A stretch of 64,000 nucleotides of DNA from Larkinella insperata (GCF_026248825.1 NZ_CP110973.1:620001-684000); one strand, 5' to 3'. Positions 45,744 through 54,973 are shown, counted from the stretch's first letter. Notes: generated from the letters alone by a model not told the origin. Numbers and translations are program-made.

Positions 45744-46781
45744 CTAAAAACCTTTAGCAAGCGTTTTTAACCGGATGAGGTACATGTCGGCAGTGATGTA
45801 AAGCGTCGAACCGTCGTTGCCAAAGGCGCAGTTGGCGGTTGCAACGCCCGTTTTGAGCGTTCCCAGCAATTTGCCGGTTCCGTCGGCCTGGCCCGGAGCG
45901 ATGACCAGTATACCGCCCGGCCCGCTTGACCATACGTTCCCGTTTTTATCCACTTTCAGACCGTCGGGCAGACCCGGTAAATTCTGCTTGACTCCGTTGC
46001 TGGCATCATAAAAAATGCGCCCCTTCCCTACGGTCCCGTCGGTCTGCACGGGATAAGCCATGATGTACGGTTTTTCGGGGTCCGACTGGGCGATGTACAA
46101 CGTTTTTTCGTCGGGCGAAAATGCAATACCGTTCGGACGGGTCAGGTTGTCGATCAGCAGCGTAACTTTGCCATCGGGGCTAACCCGGTAAACGCCGTGG
46201 ATCGCTAGTTCACGCGTTTTGGTGTCTTTCTCGCGCTCCGGTAGTCCGTACGGCGGATCCGTAAAATAAACACTGCCGTTTGAGTGGGGAGCCACATCGT
46301 TCGGGCTGTTGAACCGTTTTCCGTCGTACCGATCGGCCAGCGTCATTTTGCCCCCGGCCCGCTCCGCCAGCGACAGGGCCGAAATGCGCCGGTCACCGTG
46401 CTCGGCCGAAATCAGCCGCCCCTTTCCGTCGACGGCCAACCCGTTGCTGCCGGGTTCCCCGCTGTAGGGAGCCACGCCCGTGTAGCCCGACGGTTTCATA
46501 AACGCCTGGCTTCCCTCTTTCTCCGACCATTTGTATACCGTATTCTGAGGAACGTCCGAAAACAGCAGGTAGCCGTTGCCCCCGCCGGAGCCTTTGATCC
46601 AGACCGGCCCTTCGGACCAGTCGAAACCACTGGCGAGTACTTCCAGTTTGGCATCTTTAGGAATCAGGGCATCCAGTTTCGCATCAAGACGTTCGATGGA
46701 ACCGATGGTTGGATACGGCATTTGCGCGAGCGCGCAGTAGTGGATCGACATCAACAGCAGCAACAAAGCACTTTTTTTCAT
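45744..46781 (-). CDS. Secreted SMP-30/gluconolactonase-like protein
   Basis: The 345-residue product has a signal peptide (about 1-19, ending LAQMP). The rest is a six-bladed propeller of the SMP-30/gluconolactonase/LRE type: EGPVWIKGSG (metal-binding Glu region), NGLAVDGKGRLISAEHGDRR, SPNDVAPHSNGSVYFTDPPYG and NGIAFSPDEKTLYIAQSDP. Members hydrolyse sugar lactones. Another probable sugar lactonase gene lies 4 kb away (50116). A -7 element (TATTTTTG on the minus strand at 46819-46812) is about 30 bp upstream. Confidence 0.9.
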   Translation of the reverse strand: MKKSALLLLLMSIHYCALAQMPYPTIGSIERLDAKLDALIPKDAKLEVLASGFDWSEGPVWIKGSGGGNGYLLFSDVPQNTVYKWSEKEGSQAFMKPSGYTGVAPYSGEPGSNGLAVDGKGRLISAEHGDRRISALSLAERAGGKMTLADRYDGKRFNSPNDVAPHSNGSVYFTDPPYGLPEREKDTKTRELAIHGVYRVSPDGKVTLLIDNLTRPNGIAFSPDEKTLYIAQSDPEKPYIMAYPVQTDGTVGKGRIFYDASNGVKQNLPGLPDGLKVDKNGNVWSSGPGGILVIAPGQADGTGKLLGTLKTGVATANCAFGNDGSTLYITADMYLIRLKTLAKGF

Positions 46782-46840
46782 GAGATTCCGTCAGGGTTTG
46801 CGGGCAAATTACAAAAATAGTAAACGGGATAAGAGACGGT

Positions 46841-46875
46841 AGACAAAAGACAAGAGAGGGCCCAAGCTTTTGTCT
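46841..46875 (-). terminator. Hairpin after the macroglobulin/TonB-plug hybrid gene
   Basis: AGACAAAAG (46841-46849) and CTTTTGTCT (46867-46875) form a 9-bp stem with AG/TC-rich flanks that extend it imperfectly. It is 36 bp after the stop at 46911. Confidence 0.5.
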
Positions 46876-46910
46876 CTTCTCTTTTCTCTAATGGTCACCT
46901 TCCACGGTCT

Positions 46911-49379
46911 TTACTTAACATCAAAAACCGCTCTGCCGACACCCGGCTGGCCGGCGGTTGTGGCACCTTCGGCCATAACCCGGACGGAAGAGCGGGCGTC
47001 GGAAGCGAAGAAGCTAACCTGCGCTTTCCCATCGTCGTCGGTCTGAATCATGGGTGCCCAATGCAACGTGGGCCGGTAGTCGGGGCGTACCTGTTCGGGT
47101 TTGTTCTCGTCGTAACGCGGGGCATAAAACTCCCGGGCCGCCCGAAAACCCGGCAGCGTGACAACCAGCGTGCCGGGCGATTTTTCATTACTGAAATCAT
47201 AATTCGGTGAACCGCGCTTGGTGTAAATGGCAATGACGCCCCCACCGGCCCGACTTCCAAAAATGGCCGCGTTAGCGCCCTTCAGCACATCAATGTAATC
47301 GACATCGAAAATAGGAATTGAAACAATGCTTTGTTTATCAACCGGGGTGCCGTCCAGCGTAAACAGCGGTTCGACCACGCCCGAAAAATTGGCCGACCCG
47401 CGAATCTGCACCGTTGGGTTCATGGCGCTTCCCGTCACGCTGACGCCTGGAATTCGTCCCCGCAGCAGATCCAGCACGTTCATTCCCCCCGCAACCATCG
47501 TCTGATCAACCTTCAGGGTGTTGCTGGCCTGGCCGTAAATCTTTCGCGAATCCGACGGGGCCTCCCGTTTCTTCCGGACCGTTACTTCCTTCAGCATAAT
47601 CTCCCGGTTTTTACGGATTTGCTGTTCAATTTCCAGGTACTCCTTCGTCCGCTTGAGGTAGTCGGCCAGTTCGTCGCGCTGGAAAACAAGCGGATTGTAC
47701 GGAATCTGCGTCAGTTGCAGCGTCGGACTGAACCAGTCGTCAAGTTTAATTTCCAGGTTGCGGTTGTTTTTCCCAATCACTCCCTGAATCATCACCTTCG
47801 TCGAGTCGCCAAATTGCAGACCAAGCGCGCTGAACCGACCGTTTTCGTCGGACTCGCCCATGAACACATCGCGGGTGCTATCCGGCTGCGCCACAAAGAA
47901 GGTTAAATTCACCACGCCGGGTGCTTTCTGGTTGGGCCGGATCACCCGCCCCGTTATCGACAGTCCCTCTTCAATCGGATACTTTGGCGCCGGATGGGTA
48001 TCCTGCAGGACATCTTTCCAGACAAACCGACGCCAGCCCTGCGTCATCATCAGCACATCCAGATCCGTCGTCCGCTCCTTGTTGTTAGCGTCGAAATAAT
48101 AGCCGGGTTGCTCAATGGTGCCTTTCAAGTCGGAATCAAGGAGCAGGTACGACACCAGATCGGCCTTATACGGTTCTTTTTCCAGCACCTGACCCGCATC
48201 GGTAGCCGCCAGCGAGAGATTCGCCTTTACAGGCTTCCCGGCCGCATCGGTTACCGAGATGTCCACCTGAATTTTTTCGCGCGGCCGGAAAGCGGGCTTG
48301 GACGGTTTTAACTGCACCGTCAACCGTTCCTTTTTCTCCGCAAAAAAGAGCCGCTCACAAACCGGCTGATTCGTTTCGTCAAACAACGTAATCTGCGAAA
48401 TTCCCTCCGGAAGCAGCTGCCGGGGAATCTGCATGACAATAGCCTTCTTGCCGACCTCTCCCTGCACCACCTGCACCACCCGGCCCCGCGATTGCACCAT
48501 CATCGTAAAACGCCCCTGCACACTTGCAGGCTTGTTATTTTTAACGTACGCCCGTACATTATCGCGGTTGGTGATGTTGTCAACCAGCAGCGTGTATCCT
48601 TCCGGGCGGGCTTCAGGCAGTGGGTATTTGTGCGTGGTTTCGTCCGCGAGTTTAAGAAAGGCCGTATACGTATAGCCAGCTACCGGCTGGAACGAAAAGT
48701 ACCCCATGCCCAGGTGCTTGGTGGAAAAACCGGTTACGGTATCCCCCGCCGAGCTTAACACAAAGCCGCTGGCATCCAGGCCCTTCCCCGCCGGACTGAC
48801 GACTTTAAACGCGACCCGGCCTTCCAGCCCGTTGACCAGCTGGCCTCCTTCCGGAAAAAACTGCACATCGGGTTGCGGCCCCGACGGCCGGTTCGTTGTA
48901 ACCTGAGCCGGCTCTGCGTCGGTCCGCAACAGGGTCAGCGGCTTGGTAAAATAATAGTCTTCCGAAAAATTGCGCATCCAGCCCGTATATGCCCGCAGCA
49001 TGTAATTCCCGGCGGCCAGCGAATCACCCAGAGCGATATCACCAACGGCATACCCATTTGCTGCCTGAAGAATCCGGTGCACAACCACGTTACGGCTTTC
49101 AAGCTGCACCAGATCCACGTACAGAACCTTGCTGACGGAATCGGCGAGGTGCTCGGGGCCATCAAACAAATAACCCTTCAGCCAGATGGTTTCCCCAACG
49201 GTGTAATAAGGCCGGTCGGTCTGGAGGTAAACTTTTTCTTTGGGATAAGCGACATTAAAGGCGCGTAACCGCTCAACCAGGCGGTCCGGAAAATCGGGTT
49301 CGGTAAAGCCCAGGACCAGCGCCAGTGGGACAAGCATCACCACAGCAACACGTCCAAACGAAGTGTATAGTCGCTTCAT
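46911..49379 (-). CDS. Hybrid surface protein: macroglobulin-like domain plus TonB plug, no barrel
   Basis: From ATG 49379 the 822-residue product has a signal peptide (about 1-25) and a segment like the MG2 domain of bacterial alpha-2-macroglobulins (YPKEKVYLQTDRPYYTVGET, about 42-61). It then has a carboxypeptidase-regulatory-like domain (GLSITGRVIRPNQKAPGVVN, about 490-560) and a TonB-plug-like domain (about 620-730, TVQIRGSANFSGVVEPLFTLDG and IFGSRAGGGVIAIYTKRG). The end (TDDDGKAQVSFFASDARSSV) again recalls macroglobulin-type proteins. There is no beta-barrel of 500-600 residues, so it is not a complete receptor. Such hybrids occur in Bacteroidota, usually annotated from the plug alone. 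Function unknown. Confidence 0.83.
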   Translation of the reverse strand: MKRLYTSFGRVAVVMLVPLALVLGFTEPDFPDRLVERLRAFNVAYPKEKVYLQTDRPYYTVGETIWLKGYLFDGPEHLADSVSKVLYVDLVQLESRNVVVHRILQAANGYAVGDIALGDSLAAGNYMLRAYTGWMRNFSEDYYFTKPLTLLRTDAEPAQVTTNRPSGPQPDVQFFPEGGQLVNGLEGRVAFKVVSPAGKGLDASGFVLSSAGDTVTGFSTKHLGMGYFSFQPVAGYTYTAFLKLADETTHKYPLPEARPEGYTLLVDNITNRDNVRAYVKNNKPASVQGRFTMMVQSRGRVVQVVQGEVGKKAIVMQIPRQLLPEGISQITLFDETNQPVCERLFFAEKKERLTVQLKPSKPAFRPREKIQVDISVTDAAGKPVKANLSLAATDAGQVLEKEPYKADLVSYLLLDSDLKGTIEQPGYYFDANNKERTTDLDVLMMTQGWRRFVWKDVLQDTHPAPKYPIEEGLSITGRVIRPNQKAPGVVNLTFFVAQPDSTRDVFMGESDENGRFSALGLQFGDSTKVMIQGVIGKNNRNLEIKLDDWFSPTLQLTQIPYNPLVFQRDELADYLKRTKEYLEIEQQIRKNREIMLKEVTVRKKREAPSDSRKIYGQASNTLKVDQTMVAGGMNVLDLLRGRIPGVSVTGSAMNPTVQIRGSANFSGVVEPLFTLDGTPVDKQSIVSIPIFDVDYIDVLKGANAAIFGSRAGGGVIAIYTKRGSPNYDFSNEKSPGTLVVTLPGFRAAREFYAPRYDENKPEQVRPDYRPTLHWAPMIQTDDDGKAQVSFFASDARSSVRVMAEGATTAGQPGVGRAVFDVK

Positions 49380-49433
49380 TGAGTAGTTTTTCGAAGAAAA
49401 ATGGTAAAAAACAAATACTCGCCCATAAATTAG

Positions 49434-49441
49434 CAAACTTA
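49434..49441 (-). promoter_or_regulatory. Candidate -7 element of the hybrid surface protein gene
   Basis: Minus strand 49441-49434 reads TAAGTTTG, an exact TAnnTTTG match, 55 bp before the ATG at 49379. The divergent epimerase-like gene starts 18 bp away on the other side. Confidence 0.4.
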
Positions 49442-49458
49442 TCGGTAACAACCCTAAA

Positions 49459-50109
49459 ATGCCCAGACTCACTTCGAAAACTGCGCTTGTTGTTGGTGCG
49501 ACCGGCCTCGTCGGCAACGCGCTGACCCACCGCCTGATAGATTCATCCGCCTACGAAAAAATAAAGGTGCTGGTCCGTCACTCACTGGGTTGGCAGCACC
49601 CTCGCGTTCAGGAGATTCAATACGATTTTGATCATCCAAACGGGTTACTGGTTCAGGCCGATGATATTTTTTGCTGCCTCGGTACAACCATGAAAAAGGC
49701 GGGTTCACGCGAAGCTTTCAAGAAAGTCGATTACCACTATCCTTTAGCTATCGCAAAACGGGCGCTGGCCAACCAGGCGCAGCAATTTTTACTGGTTTCA
49801 TCGCTGGGTGCCGATTCTAATTCATCGTTCTTCTACAGCCGCGTAAAAGGCGACCTCGAGCGCGACCTGCGGGCGTTGAATTATCCGAGCCTTCTGATTT
49901 TCCGGCCTTCGCTTCTTGTGGGTGAGCGGAAGGAATTTCGGCTCGGTGAGCGCATCGGAGAAGGCTTGATGAAGGTACTAAACCCGCTCATTCCGTCGAA
50001 ATACAAAGCCGTGCGGGCCGAAAGTGTAGCCAATGCGATGTACCAGAAAGCCCAGGACGAGTTGAGCGGAACGCATGTTTTTGAATCCGATCAGTTGCTG
50101 AATTACTAA
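49459..50109 (+). CDS. NAD(P)-binding epimerase/reductase-like protein (HTATIP2-like)
   Basis: The 216-residue protein has the Rossmann motif VVGATGLVGNAL (about 10-21) and a YSRVK sequence (near 130) that fits the catalytic Tyr-x3-Lys of short-chain dehydrogenases, placed after VSSLGAD. It is short and lacks the larger C-terminal part of sugar epimerases, resembling the HTATIP2/NmrA-like group. Substrate unknown. It lies 6 bp before the next gene and is probably co-transcribed with it. Confidence 0.85.
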   Translation: MPRLTSKTALVVGATGLVGNALTHRLIDSSAYEKIKVLVRHSLGWQHPRVQEIQYDFDHPNGLLVQADDIFCCLGTTMKKAGSREAFKKVDYHYPLAIAKRALANQAQQFLLVSSLGADSNSSFFYSRVKGDLERDLRALNYPSLLIFRPSLLVGERKEFRLGERIGEGLMKVLNPLIPSKYKAVRAESVANAMYQKAQDELSGTHVFESDQLLNY

Positions 50110-50115
50110 TTTCTT

Positions 50116-52044
50116 ATGTACGCCCCTTCCCTGATGCGTTACGGCCAGACCGAGCCGTTGCCCGAACCCCGTATCCTCCGCGCCGGACCGCTGACGATGC
50201 TTTATGAACGCGGTTTTCTGCGGTATATCCGGCTCGGCGACCACGAAGTGCTCCGGTTGCTGTACCACGCCGTCCGCGATCACAACTGGGCCACGGCCAG
50301 TCACGTGATCGAGGATGAGGTTGTTGAACAGCGGGACGATTCCTTCCACATCCGGTATGCCTGCGTGTGCCGGAACGAAACCATACACCTGCGCTGGCAG
50401 TGCGAAATTACCGGCGACCCGGACGGTACGATTCAGTTCAACATCGACGGTGAAGCACTGACCACTTTTCAGCGCAACCGGGCGGGGTTCTGCATTCTGC
50501 ACCCCATTCCGGAATGCGCCGGGCAGCCCTGCACGCTCACCCATCCCGACGGCAGTCAATCGGTGGCCCCGTTTCCGGAAACCATCAGCCCGCATCAGCC
50601 GTTTTTCAACATCCGCGAGATGCAATGGCCCACGGTTAACGGCGGGGCCGCGGTGTTGTGGTTTGTTGGTGATGTGTTTGAAACCGAAGACCAGCGCAAC
50701 TGGACCGATGCCTCCTACAAAACGTACTGCACGCCGTTGGCCAAACCGTTTCCGGTAACGCTCAAACCCGGCGACAAAATCCAGCAATCGGTTGAATTAC
50801 GTCTGGTCAATCCGGATTCGACACCAGGCATCAGCGATTCTAAACCGTCCGAAACCATTGTTTCGCTCGGTTCGTCCACATTGCCTTTGCCCGTGATTGG
50901 CGTCGGGGCCAACCACGAGACGCTCACCGGTTCGGCGGTGCAGTGGCTCCAAGAAGCGAATTTTCACCACCTGCGCGTCGACGTTAATTTTCAGCAACTG
51001 GACTGGGCCGACACGTTCCGCAAAGCCGTCGACGACGCGGTTCTCCTGAACGCAAAGCTCGAACTGGTTTTGATTTTTAATCAGCTCGCCAACTATGAGT
51101 TGTACACGTTTCTGAAGCAACCCGTTGACCCGGCGCTGATCGACTCCGTGCTGATCGTTAGCAACTTTGCCAAAAGTACCCCGGCTACGCTCATCAACGA
51201 GGTGGTCCCGCCCCTCCGTCAGGCTTTTCCCAACGCCCGAATCGGGGCCGGAACCAACGTCTTTTTCGTGGCCGTTAACCGTGAAACGCCCCCGCTCGAT
51301 GCCGTCGATTTTGTTGCGTATGCCATCAGCCCGCAGGCCCATGCCGTGGATAATCTGACCCTGACCGAAAACACGACCGCCCAGGCCGACACCGTCCGCG
51401 ACGCCCGCCGGTGGATTCCGGATGTACATGTGTCGCCCGTTACGTTGCGCCCGCGTTTCAACCCCGACGCTACCGGCAACGATGCTGAATCGGCAACTAA
51501 CCAGATGCCTTTTTCGACGGACCCCCGGCAGATGTCGCTTTTCGGAGCCGCGTGGACGCTGGCCAGCCTGAAAAATCTGATTCAGGCTGGCGCCCGTTCG
51601 CTGACGTACTACGAAACGCTGGGCGAACAGGGAATGCTACAGGGTGATTTTCCAACGGCTTACCCGGATCAGTTTTTCACCGAAGCCAATACGGTCTTCC
51701 CGCTGTACTGGGTGTTCCGGACGGTAAATCGTTTTCATGGCGGACGGGTCATTCCCACCACCAGCAGCCATCCCCTTCAAACCGAATGCCTGTGTCTGCA
51801 AAATGAATCACACACGGTATTCATCCTGGCGAACCTGACCGACAAACCACAAACCGTCCGGGTTCCGCTCAGTCACCCAGTCATTGTGCGCGTTCTGAAT
51901 GAAGCCTCTTTCCACCACGCCGGTCTTTCACCCGATGCCTTCTGGGCGGAATCGGCGCAGGAAATGACACCCGCTGACGACGCATTCGTGCGGCTCGAAT
52001 TAGCACCTTACGAGACGGTTTTTGTGGAGTGTAAACGAAATTGA
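50116..52044 (+). CDS. Probable D-apionate lactonase-like protein
   Basis: The 642-residue protein matches, as far as I can recall, the three-part architecture of D-apionate lactonase: an N-terminal beta domain (about 1-230, with AGFCILHPIPECAGQPC and the DGS-QSVAPFPETISPHQPF run), a middle TIM-barrel-like domain (about 250-520, with HHLRVDVNFQQLDWADTF and ARSLTYYETLGEQG) and a C-terminal beta domain. That enzyme opens the lactone in apiose breakdown. No signal peptide is seen, so it should be cytoplasmic. No other apiose gene is in the window. It follows the epimerase-like gene by 6 bp. The assignment rests on remembered motifs, not a search. Confidence 0.6.
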   Translation: MYAPSLMRYGQTEPLPEPRILRAGPLTMLYERGFLRYIRLGDHEVLRLLYHAVRDHNWATASHVIEDEVVEQRDDSFHIRYACVCRNETIHLRWQCEITGDPDGTIQFNIDGEALTTFQRNRAGFCILHPIPECAGQPCTLTHPDGSQSVAPFPETISPHQPFFNIREMQWPTVNGGAAVLWFVGDVFETEDQRNWTDASYKTYCTPLAKPFPVTLKPGDKIQQSVELRLVNPDSTPGISDSKPSETIVSLGSSTLPLPVIGVGANHETLTGSAVQWLQEANFHHLRVDVNFQQLDWADTFRKAVDDAVLLNAKLELVLIFNQLANYELYTFLKQPVDPALIDSVLIVSNFAKSTPATLINEVVPPLRQAFPNARIGAGTNVFFVAVNRETPPLDAVDFVAYAISPQAHAVDNLTLTENTTAQADTVRDARRWIPDVHVSPVTLRPRFNPDATGNDAESATNQMPFSTDPRQMSLFGAAWTLASLKNLIQAGARSLTYYETLGEQGMLQGDFPTAYPDQFFTEANTVFPLYWVFRTVNRFHGGRVIPTTSSHPLQTECLCLQNESHTVFILANLTDKPQTVRVPLSHPVIVRVLNEASFHHAGLSPDAFWAESAQEMTPADDAFVRLELAPYETVFVECKRN

Positions 52045-52072
52045 CTCCGGAGTTCCAATACCGTTCTGGCTC

Positions 52073-53311
52073 TCAAAAAGCCCGGACGATTTCGTCCAGC
52101 GAAACGCCCAGCCATCGACGGGCGATTTCATCGAGTTGGGCCGGTTTTCCCTGGATGTGCAGCGTGGTGTGCCGGTGGGTCAGACGACCGCCGGGCGACA
52201 AAGCAGCCGCGGGTGAAGAGCTTTCCAGTTCGTAAAACTTCCCCATTTGCGGCTGATCTGGTTTCATTGGGCCGTCGTTGTACGCGTTGGCGACATCACC
52301 GGCATACGGCTCTTTTTGAATCTCCCAGGCGGAGTTGACGTAGTCCTGATTGGCCGGATTGAAAGTAAAAGTAACCAGTGTCAGGGTCTGGGAATTGGGA
52401 TCGTAGCTACCGAGCCAGTTTTTAGCCCGACTAGGTGGTACACCGATTTTACCGCGCTCGTTTGCGTCAGCCCGAAAAAAGCCAACGCTATCCTTCTGAA
52501 TCAACCGGGAAGCCGGGACATTCCCAAAATAACTGTCATTGATGGCCGGTTCTTTGCCGGGCTGAAACGGCACAACAATCGTAGCGTCCGGTGCCGCGTT
52601 AAACATGCCCAGAATCCAGACCGACAACAAGCCGTTCTCCTTCTTCCACGGTTCTTTACCCCTATTGATCAATGTATTGACCGATTCGACGCCCACAATT
52701 TTGAGTGAATCACTCAGCGGCACGCCCGTGGCACCCAGCGCCAGATTGATCTGTTTGGACCGCAACAGGTGAACTTCCCGTTCAACGCCCACGCTAAACT
52801 TCGTTCCGGAGTAATTTGTCAGTTCAAAGTCCCGGCTGAATCGGGCAGAGCGCTCGTCTTTCGACACCAGCGTAAACGGTTCGGAGTCGATGGGCGCTGG
52901 CGTTTGCCAGTTGTCACCGTTGAATTCCGCACCGGGCTTGAAGTAGATGGCAAATTGGCCGCCTTCCGGCCCTAACCAAAAGCGGTCTTCTCCACCAAAA
53001 GCGTTCATGTGCGGCTGCAGTTTACCGGATTCGATCAACTCCCGGTTGATCCAGCCGTAGCTGGTTTCGCCGTCGGCGGTACTGGTCATGATGCGGCCCT
53101 GGTATGCCGGACAGATCAGTACCTGGGCGTTGCCATCTTTCAGGGTTACTAAATCGGGGTGGTGTTTCTTGAGAAAGGCTGCGTCGGAAGTAAACATGCG
53201 GGTTTGGGTTGTATCGGTTGCGGTGGTTTGATCGTCGCGCGACGAGTTGGATTGGCAGGCGATAGCACCCGCCAGCACGGGCAAAATGGCCCAATGAGTT
53301 ATTTTTTTCAT
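52073..53311 (-). CDS. Lipoprotein of the DUF6786-like family
   Basis: The 412-residue product has a lipoprotein signal with Cys19 (GAIACQ), then a Thr/Asp-rich linker and a large beta-rich domain with the segments QVLICPAYQGRIMTSTADG, MNAFGGEDRFWLGPEGGQF and VTFTFNPANQDYVNSAWEI. These recall the DUF6786 family near sugar-metabolism genes in Bacteroidota, possibly galactose-mutarotase-like in fold. It is convergent with the lactonase-like gene (28 bp between stops). Function unknown. Confidence 0.78.
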   Translation of the reverse strand: MKKITHWAILPVLAGAIACQSNSSRDDQTTATDTTQTRMFTSDAAFLKKHHPDLVTLKDGNAQVLICPAYQGRIMTSTADGETSYGWINRELIESGKLQPHMNAFGGEDRFWLGPEGGQFAIYFKPGAEFNGDNWQTPAPIDSEPFTLVSKDERSARFSRDFELTNYSGTKFSVGVEREVHLLRSKQINLALGATGVPLSDSLKIVGVESVNTLINRGKEPWKKENGLLSVWILGMFNAAPDATIVVPFQPGKEPAINDSYFGNVPASRLIQKDSVGFFRADANERGKIGVPPSRAKNWLGSYDPNSQTLTLVTFTFNPANQDYVNSAWEIQKEPYAGDVANAYNDGPMKPDQPQMGKFYELESSSPAAALSPGGRLTHRHTTLHIQGKPAQLDEIARRWLGVSLDEIVRAF

Positions 53312-53399
53312 GATTGAGGTTTAGGATTCGTCGGAATTTCCCGAAATTTAGCCACATCTTGTTCACTTCCCGAAGACACCACCTAATCTTTCTCCGATC

Positions 53400-53840
53400 A
53401 TGAGCGTTGCAGCCTACATTCGTCCGGCAAACTTTCAGGATGTTGGACCAATCTACCGGTTTATTTGCGAACTGGAAGAAGCCCAACTCAATGCTGTGGC
53501 TTTCCGGGCGGTTTTCCAGCGGAACCTAACCGACCGCCGGGTGCACTATCTGGTGGCCGAAGTCAACGGCGAGGTGGTGGGGTTCATCAGTTGCCACGTT
53601 CAGTACTTGTTGCACCATACCGGCAAGGTGGGTGAAATTCAGGAGTTATACGTCGAGCCGGAATACCGGAATCAGCAGATTGGACGCCAACTGGTGGCGG
53701 CTTTGGAGCAATTGGCCGAAGCGCACGGTTTTGTCAATCTGGAAGTGACGGCCAATCAGAAGCGAACGCATACGCACCGGTTTTACCAGCAGCTGACGTT
53801 TCAACCTTCGCATTTCAAGTTTGTGAAAGAATTCCAGTAA
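53400..53840 (+). CDS. GNAT-family N-acetyltransferase
   Basis: The 146-residue protein has the GNAT fold, with the acetyl-CoA loop in IQELYVEPEYRNQQIGRQLV (about 80-99). The N-terminal YIRPANFQDVGPIYRFICEL and the C-terminal NQKRTHTHRFYQQLTFQ also fit. Substrate unknown. It is divergent from the lipoprotein gene and convergent with the primase gene (4 bp between stops), and transcribed alone. Confidence 0.92.
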   Translation: MSVAAYIRPANFQDVGPIYRFICELEEAQLNAVAFRAVFQRNLTDRRVHYLVAEVNGEVVGFISCHVQYLLHHTGKVGEIQELYVEPEYRNQQIGRQLVAALEQLAEAHGFVNLEVTANQKRTHTHRFYQQLTFQPSHFKFVKEFQ

Positions 53841-53844
53841 ACCG

Positions 53845-54903
53845 CTACTCGCGTTTGGAAAAGTAGTCGTTTACGTCTTTGTAGCCCTCCTTCACGGTTT
53901 TCACCCGGGTCGAAACCCCGTACTGGCTGAATACTTCGCCGTACTCGCGGGCGGCTTTCTGCCCGGCAGCGTCATTGTCGAAGTAAAAACAAACCTCAAA
54001 TCGCCGAAACAGCTTCATCCATTCCCGCTTAAACATTGTCGCACTGCCCAAGCTCACGGCGGGCATTCCTTCCTGCATCAGCGTCATGCAGTCAAGAGCG
54101 CCTTCCGTAACGTACAGGATCTTCCCCGTTTTCAGGATGTCCATCACATCGGCGTTGAATAACTCCACCGGCACACCGCTCAGAAACTGATAACGAGAAA
54201 CCGTATCGGACGGGTTACCAATAACGCGGCCTTGCAGAAAGACGATTCGTCCTTTGCGGTAATACGGAATGATGATTGGATGTCGGTAAAAAATCAGGTT
54301 CCCTTTCTCATTGAACAACCCGCTTTCCTGCAAATCCAAAACGTTGTACGTATTCCGTAAATAGGCCTGCACGGGGTGATACTCGTTGACGGTGAAGATC
54401 TGAAACTTTCGCAGCGTCGATTCGGAAAAACCACGTCCGGTCAGGTACCGCCAGGTTTCCTCTTGTACCGAATTGGCTGGTTGCAGGCGACAGACCCGGG
54501 CAAAATCCTCGTAGATCTCGCTGTGGAGTGGCTTGTATTCGTAAATTTTGGTATCCGTCGGCAGCGCGATTTTCTCCGCTTTATGGGGTGCTGAAGGCTG
54601 TATTTTTTTAAGGTGGCCGCGTTTGTATAGCTCTGGTTTGTAATCCGGTAGGTAATTGAACGCCAGCTCGTGCATGGCCGTCGTGTAATCCAGATTGGCG
54701 ATTCCGGCGTAAAAATTAATTACATCCCCGTGCCGGCCACAGCCAAAACAGTGGTAGGAATTGTTCTGCGGATAAACCACCAGAGATGGTGTCTTCTCGA
54801 CATGGAAGGGGCAGATAATTTTACGGTTTTCGTGCAATACGTAGCCCAAGTCCGTCACAACACGGATGATATCGACCGTACGGGTTTGAGCGAGAATATC
54901 CAT
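53845..54903 (-). CDS. Short DnaG-like primase (CHC2 zinc finger plus TOPRIM, no helicase-binding domain)
   Basis: The 352-residue protein starts with a CHC2 zinc finger (Cys31, His34, Cys52, Cys55: CPFHVEKTPS and YHCFGCGRHGD). A primase N-terminal region (about 120-240, with IIIPYYRKGRIVFLQGRVIG) follows, then a TOPRIM domain (about 260-345) with EGALD (Glu267), DNDAAG (Asp309/Asp311) and KDVND in the order and spacing of DnaG. The C-terminal helicase-binding domain of full DnaG (about 600-650 residues) is missing. Such short primases occur on mobile elements and as chromosomal second copies. No mobile element gene is nearby. It lies alone between convergent and divergent neighbours. Confidence 0.88.
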   Translation of the reverse strand: MDILAQTRTVDIIRVVTDLGYVLHENRKIICPFHVEKTPSLVVYPQNNSYHCFGCGRHGDVINFYAGIANLDYTTAMHELAFNYLPDYKPELYKRGHLKKIQPSAPHKAEKIALPTDTKIYEYKPLHSEIYEDFARVCRLQPANSVQEETWRYLTGRGFSESTLRKFQIFTVNEYHPVQAYLRNTYNVLDLQESGLFNEKGNLIFYRHPIIIPYYRKGRIVFLQGRVIGNPSDTVSRYQFLSGVPVELFNADVMDILKTGKILYVTEGALDCMTLMQEGMPAVSLGSATMFKREWMKLFRRFEVCFYFDNDAAGQKAAREYGEVFSQYGVSTRVKTVKEGYKDVNDYFSKRE

Positions 54904-54932
54904 AGGCTAACCGTTGAATGTGCATATTACAA

Positions 54933-54973
54933 AAAAACCGGATATCCGTGCTGGGCACAAACATCCGGTTTTT
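54933..54973. terminator. Terminator between atpH and the primase gene
   Basis: AAAAACCGGAT (54933-54943) and ATCCGGTTTTT (54963-54973) form a perfect 11-bp stem with T runs in both directions. It lies 78 bp after the atpH stop and ends the ATP-synthase transcript; the primase start is 30 bp beyond. Confidence 0.85.

Noticed and set aside
49978..50787. 269-codon minus-strand frame across the epimerase-like and lactonase-like genes
   Set aside because: It spans the junction of two plus-strand genes with supported domains and shows no family pattern.
53845..54903. Primase gene as part of a mobile element or anti-phage island
   Set aside because: No integrase, transposase, helicase, attachment repeats or defence genes were found around it; neighbours are housekeeping genes.
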